NCBI GenBank assembly: GCA_018695965.1
Contig: JABHQB010000148.1
Span: forward strand, 1 to 12,048
Origin: Flavobacteriales bacterium
GTDB lineage: Bacteria; Bacteroidota; Bacteroidia; Flavobacteriales; BACL11
Direction: 5' to 3'
DNA length: 12,048 bases
The position numbers and the translations under genes are program-made. Below are positions 6,474 to 12,048 of this stretch, piece after piece (position 1 is the first letter of the stretch; every line of letters begins with the position of its first letter). The notes beneath the pieces were generated by a model, which searched no databases, was not told the DNA's origin, and worked only from the letters and a program-made list of their open reading frames with translations.

Positions 6474-8675
6474 TTAAGTGTGTTTATAAATTCTTTTTAT
6501 TTTGGTTACACCATCTACATTTTTTAATTTTTCTGTAAGAGTATTTAATACAGTAACATTGTGTACAAATAAGGTTATTTCTCCTTCAAAAACTCCATCA
6601 TCACTATTAATATTGATAGATCTCATATTTACATTCATTTGCGATGAAATAATTTTAGTGACATTATTAATAAGTCCTAATCGGTCAATTCCTTTGACAT
6701 TAATTATTGCAATAAAGTCAATCTTTTCTCTATCTACCCAACTAGAATCTAAAATCCTGTATGCGTAGTTTGAGAGGAGTTGTATAGAGTTAGGACAATC
6801 ATCTTTATGGATTTTTATCCCATCTTCTACAGTAGTAAATCCAAAAATTCTATCTCCAGGAATTGGATTACAGCAATTAGCTAATTTATAAGGCAATACT
6901 TCCTCATCTTCTCCGAAGACAATAATTTTATTATCAGATCTGCCTTTTGTTATAACCTGAGAACTTTTATATATTTTTCGTTTTATTGTTTCGTACCATC
7001 CTGCATTCTTTGCTTTGACAAACTCTTTAATTTGTGTGTTTAAGATAGAGCTACTTCCAAATTTAAAATACAAATCTAAAGATGTCTTCACGTTGAAAAA
7101 CTTAATTAGTTCAGTCTCAGTTTTTCTATCTAGTTTGACCTTCAGATGTCTTAGTTTTCTTTCTGCAATTTTTTTGCCATTTTTTGCAATCTCTTTCTTT
7201 TCTTCTTTTAAGGAAGATTTAATTTTTGCTTTTGCCCTAGCGGTAACAACAAATTTTAACCAGTCTTTTTTCGGTTTTTGTTTTTTTGATGTAATAATCT
7301 CTACCTGATCTCCACTAGATAATATATGACTTAAAGGGACTAGCTTTCCATTTACTTTAGCTCCCAAACAATTAGATCCTACTGCTGAATGTATTTCAAA
7401 TGCAAAATCAAGTGCAGTTGCATTTTTCGGTAGTTTTTTTAAATCTCCTTCAGGAGTGAAAATAAATATCTCGCTTGAAAAAAGATTTAATTTAAAATCA
7501 TCAATGAAATCTATAGCATTCGTCTCAGGATTTTCTAATAACTCTCTTATTTTAGTTATCCAATCATCTAAAGAAGATTCTTTTGTATTCTTATTTTTAT
7601 ATTTCCAATGGGCTGCATATCCTTTTTCGGCAATATCATCCATTCTGCTAGTTCTGATTTGCACTTCCACCCATTTTCCTTCAGGGCCCATAACGGTAGT
7701 GTGTAAGGATTCGTAACCATTCGATTTTGAAGTAGATATCCAATCTCTTAGTCTATCAGGATTTGGTTTGTAAAAATCAGTAACAAAAGAATAAATTCGC
7801 CAACAATCAGACTTTTCTCTATCTATCGGAGTGTCAATAATTATTCGAACAGCAAATTTGTCGAATACATTATCAAAATCAACGTTTTGTTTAGTCATTT
7901 TTTTCCTGATGGAATAAATTGATTTTGGTCTTCCTTTTATTTCAAAACTAAATTCTTTTTCTTTCAAAACAGATTTTATAGGCCTGATAAATTTTCGTAT
8001 ATATTTTGTTCTGTCTTCTTTTGTGTCTATTAATTTCTGAGAGATTTCCTTGTACTCTTCAAGTTTTGTGTGTTTGAGTCCTAGATCTTCTAATTCAGTC
8101 TTAATGGGATACAAACCTAACCTATGAGCAAGAGGAGCATATAAATAGAGTGTTTCAGAAGAGATTTTCTTCTTTTTATCAACCGGCATTGAGTCTAAAG
8201 TTCTCATGTTATGCAATCTATCTGCAAGTTTTATTAGGATAACTCTTACATCATCAGAAAGTGTAAGTAACATTTTTCTAAAGTTTTCAGCTTGTAAAGA
8301 AACATCTTGATTAAATACTTCGGATATTTTAGTTAATCCTTCAATAATCTTTGCTACTTTAGGTCCAAATAACCTTTGTATGTCTTCAATTTCATAATCT
8401 GTATCTTCAACAACATCATGTAGTAAAGCGCAAACAATAGAAGTAGATCCAAGCCCAATTTCTTTAGCAGCAATATGTGCTACAGCAATAGGATGGTAAA
8501 TATATGGTTCTCCAGATTTCCTTCGAATGTCTTTATGAGCATTAACTGCCAGTTTAAAAGCTGCTCGTATATCTTTTTTGTCTTTTTTATTTGTTTTATC
8601 TGAACAAGCTCTTAGCAGATTTCGATATTTGTTTATTATCTCTTTATCTTCTTTTTTTGTATCAATATTTACCAT
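6474..8675 (-). CDS. spoT: Bifunctional (p)ppGpp synthetase/hydrolase, RelA/SpoT family
   Basis: Makes and degrades the stringent-response alarmone (p)ppGpp. The 733 residues show full-length Rel architecture. The HD hydrolase domain (about 40-195) has H61, HDVVEDT (H86, D87, E90, D91) and ADRLHN (D151), so hydrolase activity is expected. The synthetase domain (about 235-355) has GRPKSIYSI, the loop motif R308-L-R-D311, GYESLHT and VEVQIRT. TGS is about 403-463. A Cys-containing ZFD/CC region (about 590-640) has CC at 601-602, H623 and C627. The C-terminal ACT domain is about 653-730. The basic RxRD variant of RxKD fits bifunctional Rel rather than monofunctional RelA, which has an acidic ExDD. 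The start is 12 bases after the glyA stop, consistent with cotranscription. Confidence 0.96.
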   Translation of the reverse strand: MVNIDTKKEDKEIINKYRNLLRACSDKTNKKDKKDIRAAFKLAVNAHKDIRRKSGEPYIYHPIAVAHIAAKEIGLGSTSIVCALLHDVVEDTDYEIEDIQRLFGPKVAKIIEGLTKISEVFNQDVSLQAENFRKMLLTLSDDVRVILIKLADRLHNMRTLDSMPVDKKKKISSETLYLYAPLAHRLGLYPIKTELEDLGLKHTKLEEYKEISQKLIDTKEDRTKYIRKFIRPIKSVLKEKEFSFEIKGRPKSIYSIRKKMTKQNVDFDNVFDKFAVRIIIDTPIDREKSDCWRIYSFVTDFYKPNPDRLRDWISTSKSNGYESLHTTVMGPEGKWVEVQIRTSRMDDIAEKGYAAHWKYKNKNTKESSLDDWITKIRELLENPETNAIDFIDDFKLNLFSSEIFIFTPEGDLKKLPKNATALDFAFEIHSAVGSNCLGAKVNGKLVPLSHILSSGDQVEIITSKKQKPKKDWLKFVVTARAKAKIKSSLKEEKKEIAKNGKKIAERKLRHLKVKLDRKTETELIKFFNVKTSLDLYFKFGSSSILNTQIKEFVKAKNAGWYETIKRKIYKSSQVITKGRSDNKIIVFGEDEEVLPYKLANCCNPIPGDRIFGFTTVEDGIKIHKDDCPNSIQLLSNYAYRILDSSWVDREKIDFIAIINVKGIDRLGLINNVTKIISSQMNVNMRSININSDDGVFEGEITLFVHNVTVLNTLTEKLKNVDGVTKIKRIYKHT

Positions 8676-8687
8676 TAGAAAATAATA

Positions 8688-9962
8688 TTAACTTTTAAAA
8701 ATCGGCAAATCTTGCATCAAATTATTCACTTTCTTCTTTACTGAATTTATAACATCTTCATCTTCAAAATTCATGATTACTTCATCAATTAAGTCAACAA
8801 TATATGTTATTTTATCTTCTTTAATTCCTCTAGTGGTAATTGCAGGAGTTCCAACTCTCATTCCTGAGGTTATAAATGGTGATTGAGTATCGAAGGGAAC
8901 CATGTTTTTATTTACTGTAATATCAGCTGAAACAAGTGCGTTCTCAGCTTGTTTTCCGGTAATATTTTTGCTTCTTAAGTCAATTAACATACAGTGATTT
9001 TCAGTACCACCAGAGATTACTTTATATCCTTTTTCTACAAAACATTTTGCCATTTTCTTAGAGTTTGCAATAACTTGTTTTCCGTATTCAACAAAATTTG
9101 GAGATAGTGATTCTTTAAAAGCAATTGCTTTAGCAGCAATTACATGTTCTAAAGGTCCTCCTTGGCTTCCAGGGAATACTCCAGAATTTAATATTGCAGA
9201 CATCATTCTTATTTTTCCTTTTGGAGTTTTTAACCCCCACGGATTTTCAAAATCTTTCCCCATCATTATCATTCCACCTCTAGGTCCTCTTAAAGTTTTA
9301 TGTGTAGTAGTAGTTAATATATGACAATATGGAGCAGGGTCGTTTAATAATTTTGCGGCAATTAAACCTGCAGGATGAGAAATATCTGCCATTAAAAGAG
9401 CTTCAACTTTATCAGCAATTTCACGAAATTTTTTGTAATCCCAATCTTGTGAATAAGCAGAAGCTCCACAAATAATCATTTTTGGTTGTTCTGAAATTGC
9501 AGTTTCTTCTATTTTGTCGTAATTTACTTTTCCTGTTTCTTTTTCTACATTATAAAAAGATGTTTTGTACAGTTTTCCAGAAAAATTTACAGGAGAGCCA
9601 TGTGTTAAATGTCCTCCGTGAGAAAGATTAAATCCTAAAATTTTATCTCCTGCATTTAAGCAAGCCAACATCACAGATGAATTTGCTTGAGAACCAGAAT
9701 GAGGTTGAACATTTACATATTCTACACCAAAAAGTTCTTTCGCTCTATCGATAGCTAATTGTTCTATTTGATCCACAACTTCACATCCACCGTAATATCT
9801 TTTTCTAGGATATCCTTCAGCATATTTATTTGTCAAACAACTACCCATTGCTTGCATAACTTCATCACTTACAAAATTCTCAGAAGCAATTAATTCAATT
9901 CCGTTTCTTTGTCTATAGTCTTCTTTTTCAATCAAATTGAAAATTTCTGTATCTTTTTTCAT
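8688..9962 (-). CDS. glyA: Serine hydroxymethyltransferase
   Basis: PLP enzyme that interconverts serine plus tetrahydrofolate with glycine plus 5,10-methylene-tetrahydrofolate, the main one-carbon source for purine and thymidylate synthesis; cytosolic. The 424 residues include IELIASENF (22-30), NKYAEGYPRKRYYGG (45-59), NVQPHSGSQAN (84-94), DISHPAGL (193-200) and the PLP-lysine segment TTTTHKTLRGPRGG with K222, followed by FPGSQGGP. I chose the ATG at 9962 (MKKDTEIF) because the family begins there. The frame stays open 33 more codons to 10061, but that extension is unlike SHMT, covers the promoter and runs into the divergent gene. It is the probable first gene of the unit glyA-spoT-fur-purA-ostA. 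Confidence 0.97.
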   Translation of the reverse strand: MKKDTEIFNLIEKEDYRQRNGIELIASENFVSDEVMQAMGSCLTNKYAEGYPRKRYYGGCEVVDQIEQLAIDRAKELFGVEYVNVQPHSGSQANSSVMLACLNAGDKILGFNLSHGGHLTHGSPVNFSGKLYKTSFYNVEKETGKVNYDKIEETAISEQPKMIICGASAYSQDWDYKKFREIADKVEALLMADISHPAGLIAAKLLNDPAPYCHILTTTTHKTLRGPRGGMIMMGKDFENPWGLKTPKGKIRMMSAILNSGVFPGSQGGPLEHVIAAKAIAFKESLSPNFVEYGKQVIANSKKMAKCFVEKGYKVISGGTENHCMLIDLRSKNITGKQAENALVSADITVNKNMVPFDTQSPFITSGMRVGTPAITTRGIKEDKITYIVDLIDEVIMNFEDEDVINSVKKKVNNLMQDLPIFKS

Positions 9963-9997
9963 AATTAGTTTTATTTTGGCTGAGTAAATTTTAAGCA

Positions 9998-10005
9998 CAA
10001 ATATA
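9998..10005 (-). promoter_or_regulatory. Putative -7 promoter element of glyA
   Basis: On the minus strand this reads TATATTTG, an exact TAnnTTTG match 35 bases upstream of the glyA ATG, giving an inferred leader of about 30 nt. The upstream part of the promoter would lie inside the first codons of the divergent FabK-like gene at 10014. No -33 element or riboswitch-sized leader is present. Confidence 0.55.
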
Positions 10006-10013
10006 GAATTAAT

Positions 10014-10958
10014 ATGAATAGAATAACACAGCTTTTTGGAATAAAATATCCGATAATTCAAGGAGGTATGATTTGGTGTAGCGGATGGGAACTTGCATCT
10101 TCTGTAAGTAATTCTGGAGGATTAGGTTTGATTGGTGCTGCATCCATGTATCCTGAAGTTTTAAGAGATCATATTTTAAAATGTCAAAAAGCAACAGAAA
10201 ATCCTTTTGGGGTAAATCTTCCTTTGTTGTATCGTGATTTAGACCAACATATTCAAATAATTATTGAGATGGGAGTTAAAATTGTTTTTACTTCCGCTGG
10301 GAGTCCTAAAAAATACACTCCAATTTTAAAAGAAAATGGCATAAAAGTAGTTCATGTAGTTTCTAATTTAAAATTTGCGAAAAAATCAGAAGAGGCTGGT
10401 GTTGACGCTATTGTTTGTGAAGGATTTGAAGCTGGAGGACACAATGGAAAGGAAGAAATAACTAGCATGTGTCTCATACCAAATGTATCTGAAAATGTAC
10501 ACATTCCAGTAATTGCTGCAGGAGGAATAGGAATTGGAAAAGCAATGTTAGCAGCTTTTAGTTTGGGTGCAGAAGGAGTGCAGATTGGAAGTAGGTTTGT
10601 AGCTTCTCAAGAATGTTCTGCTCATCCTAATTTTAAAGATGCTGTGGTAGAATCGAAGGAAGGAGATACTATGCTTTCTTTAAAGAAATTAACTGCAGTT
10701 AGATTATTAAATAATAATTTCTACCAGAAGGTTTTAGAAGCTGAAAATAGGGGAGACTCCATAGAGGAATTAAGAGAACTGTTGGGAAGAGGAAGATCTA
10801 AGAAAGGCATGTTTGAAGGAGATTTAAAAGAAGGTGAACTGGAGATAGGTCAGGTCTCTTCTATGATAAATGAGATAAAACCGGTGAAAGCAATTATAGA
10901 TGAAATTATTTCTGATTTTGAGATAGAAAAAGAAAGAATTAGTAAAATAGAATTCTAA
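10014..10958 (+). CDS. FabK-like enoyl-ACP reductase II / nitronate monooxygenase family flavoprotein
   Basis: FMN-dependent TIM-barrel protein of 314 residues in the 2-nitropropane dioxygenase superfamily, which contains nitronate monooxygenases and the FabK enoyl-ACP reductases. Visible motifs are KYPIIQGGM (11-19), GGLGLIGA (35-42), PFGVNLPLL (64-72), SAGSPKKY (94-101), EGFEAGGHNG (136-145) with the active-site histidine H143, IPVIAAGGI (164-172) and GAEGVQIGSRFVAS (185-198) for FMN phosphate binding, then SAHPNFKDAVV. The late part (GRGRSKKGMFEGDL...GQVSSMI) resembles the FabK C-terminus as I recall it. The overall run of motifs is closer to FabK than to classical nitronate monooxygenase, but sequence alone does not settle the substrate. 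It is divergent from glyA with only 51 bases between the starts. Confidence 0.8.
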   Translation: MNRITQLFGIKYPIIQGGMIWCSGWELASSVSNSGGLGLIGAASMYPEVLRDHILKCQKATENPFGVNLPLLYRDLDQHIQIIIEMGVKIVFTSAGSPKKYTPILKENGIKVVHVVSNLKFAKKSEEAGVDAIVCEGFEAGGHNGKEEITSMCLIPNVSENVHIPVIAAGGIGIGKAMLAAFSLGAEGVQIGSRFVASQECSAHPNFKDAVVESKEGDTMLSLKKLTAVRLLNNNFYQKVLEAENRGDSIEELRELLGRGRSKKGMFEGDLKEGELEIGQVSSMINEIKPVKAIIDEIISDFEIEKERISKIEF

Positions 10959-11061
10959 GATTCTTTTGAACTTATAAGATATTTTGCATCTTTGTATATA
11001 TTTAATTTTATATAAACATATAAATTACTATATTTGTAGCTAAATTAAAAATCTATCAATT
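10959..11061 (+). promoter_or_regulatory. Intergenic promoter region upstream of the secreted thioredoxin-like gene
   Basis: This very A/T-rich 103-base gap separates two plus-strand genes. TATATTTG at 11029-11036 matches the TAnnTTTG -7 consensus exactly and ends 25 bases before the ATG at 11062, so the inferred leader is about 20 nt. A short palindrome TTTATATAAA lies near 11008-11017. I saw no GC-rich terminator hairpin for the upstream FabK-like gene and no small reading frame with family features. Confidence 0.5.
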
Positions 11062-12048
11062 ATGAATAAACATTTACTAATTACATTAATTACATTATTT
11101 TCATTTCAAAGCTTATTTGCTCAACTTCCTAATGGATCAATTGCTCCTAATTTTGAACTGACTGATCTCAATTCAGTAACTCATAAGCTTTATGAAGATT
11201 ATACTGACTTAGGATACACTGTTTTTATAGATTTCTCTGCAGTATGGTGTGGTCCTTGTTGGTCATATCACACCTCTCATGCATTAAAAGATGTATATGA
11301 AAATCACGGACCTCTTGGGCATCCTGGTGTAAATGCTAGTACAACTAATGATGTAATGGTTTTCTTTATAGAGGGGGATGAAAACTCAGAAACATGTCTT
11401 GGAGGAACAGGATGTGGAACTCAAGGTGATTGGATAACAGGAACTCCATATCCTATAATCTGTACAGATGCAAATAGTGGTTTTGGTAACCCTGCTTCTA
11501 TTGCAAGTACTTGGGCTATTAGTGGTTGGCCTACTGTTTATCAAGTTTGTCCTGACAGGACCTTGCAATCGATTGGTCAAGCTCAATCTCTTTATTCATT
11601 AGTAAATGCTTGCTTACCTCCACCTTCTTTTAATGATGACGCTAGAAGTTTTATGAACAGTTCGGCATCATCTGGTTGTTCTTCTATAGAGCCAGTAATA
11701 ACTATACAAAACTATGGACTTAATAATCTTACGGAAGTAACAATTGATGTGTCTGTTAATGGATCTCCTTTACCATCAATGCTGTTTGATGAGTATTGGG
11801 ATAATAATACAAATCAATATGAACCACTTAATCTAACTAGTTTAGATATGAAAGACGTTGTGCTTAATCCAATAACAGATTTAGTAAATGGTGATGTAAT
11901 TACTATTGATGTTAGTATGCCAAATGCAACTGTTGATTCTGATCCATTAAATAATCAGCTAATTTCTTTTGTTGTAGATCTTGGTTTTAATAATGCATAT
12001 TGGGACGGTGATTTATCTATTACTGTTTCGGGATCAACTAATACAAAC
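11062..12048 (+). CDS. Secreted thioredoxin-fold protein with CARDB-like domain, 3' end cut
   Basis: Partial, with 329 codons open to the window end. A Sec signal peptide covers residues 1-20 (MNKHLLITLITLFSFQSLFA, then Q21). Residues about 25-185 form a thioredoxin/redoxin-like domain with the redox motif W62-C63-G-P-C66 after FIDFSAV, and a probable cis-proline at P157 in SGWPTVY. Six further cysteines (112, 118, 134, 163, 184, 206) could form structural disulfides. About 195-305 is beta-rich and looks like a CARDB/Ig-type segment (VITIQNYGLNNLTEV, NGDVITIDV, DSDPLNNQL). Such proteins in Bacteroidota usually end in a type IX secretion sorting domain, but that end is outside the window. Codons are in the same A/T-rich style as the neighbours. 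The role is inferred as an extracytoplasmic or surface oxidoreductase-like protein; substrate unknown. Confidence 0.82.
   Translation, partial: MNKHLLITLITLFSFQSLFAQLPNGSIAPNFELTDLNSVTHKLYEDYTDLGYTVFIDFSAVWCGPCWSYHTSHALKDVYENHGPLGHPGVNASTTNDVMVFFIEGDENSETCLGGTGCGTQGDWITGTPYPIICTDANSGFGNPASIASTWAISGWPTVYQVCPDRTLQSIGQAQSLYSLVNACLPPPSFNDDARSFMNSSASSGCSSIEPVITIQNYGLNNLTEVTIDVSVNGSPLPSMLFDEYWDNNTNQYEPLNLTSLDMKDVVLNPITDLVNGDVITIDVSMPNATVDSDPLNNQLISFVVDLGFNNAYWDGDLSITVSGSTNTN

Noticed and set aside
6502..7716. Three plus-strand frames of 86-97 codons opposite spoT/rel
   Set aside because: All lie antisense to well-conserved Rel domains; their Phe/Ser/Leu-rich content is what the reverse strand of an A/T-rich gene gives.
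9963..10061. 33-residue N-terminal extension of glyA
   Set aside because: It is unlike SHMT, overlaps the divergent gene and the -7 element, and the family start MKKDTEIF is at 9962.
11008..11017. TTTATATAAA palindrome as an operator
   Set aside because: Short pure A/T palindromes are expected by chance in this gap; no second copy or spacing supports a binding site.
11386..11586. 66-codon minus-strand frame inside the thioredoxin-like gene
   Set aside because: Antisense shadow rich in Thr/Ser/Cys; the plus strand has a signal peptide, WCGPC and a continuous frame.
1..12048. Mobile elements, CRISPR arrays, tRNA or rRNA genes, defence or phage genes
   Set aside because: No transposase, integrase, regularly spaced repeats, cloverleaf-sized gap or phage-like product was seen; every gap is under about 105 bases and the genes are core housekeeping or envelope genes.

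Overview
This AT-rich window (roughly one third G+C by eye) looks like chromosomal DNA from a member of the Bacteroidota, most likely a Flavobacteriales-type bacterium. Four things point there. Several short intergenic regions carry a match to the Bacteroidota -7 promoter element TAnnTTTG. Shine-Dalgarno sequences are weak or absent. One outer-membrane protein has the TPR/PD40-propeller/OmpA architecture common in this phylum, and a secreted thioredoxin-fold protein resembles type IX secretion cargo. The protein variants also match that phylum as I know it (QueE with CX3CX2C, an OstA-like protein next to purA, a 733-residue Rel with an RxRD synthetase motif).

Layout. (1) 1-881, minus: most of ftcD (glutamate formimidoyltransferase), with its C-terminus cut by the window edge. 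(2) 882-955: a short divergent intergenic region with back-to-back -7 elements. (3) 956-3205, plus: queE, then with no spacer a secreted TPR/PD40/OmpA protein. (4) 3195-9962, minus: a probable five-gene unit in transcription order glyA - spoT/rel - fur-family regulator - purA - ostA-like, with gaps of 12, 76, 3 and 2 bases. The last gene overlaps the convergent OmpA gene by 11 bases and starts at TTG. (5) 9963-10013: the divergent glyA / FabK-like promoter region. (6) 10014-10958, plus: a FabK/nitronate monooxygenase-type flavoprotein. (7) 11062-12048, plus: a secreted thioredoxin-like protein with a WCGPC motif, running off the window end.

How the genes fit together. The minus-strand unit joins one-carbon supply (GlyA), alarmone metabolism (Rel), metal-responsive regulation (Fur family), the first committed step to AMP (PurA) and an LPS-transport-like envelope protein (OstA-like). 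PurA is a known ppGpp-inhibited enzyme in E. coli, so the alarmone enzyme and one of its classical targets may share a transcript. The plus-strand genes at both ends are queuosine biosynthesis, envelope and secreted proteins.

There is no gene-free stretch over about 105 bases. I saw no tRNA, rRNA, insertion sequence, CRISPR array or prophage gene. This is an ordinary core-genome region, and I found no convincing undescribed system. The observations worth a second look concern gene arrangement, start codons, domain variants and promoter placement.
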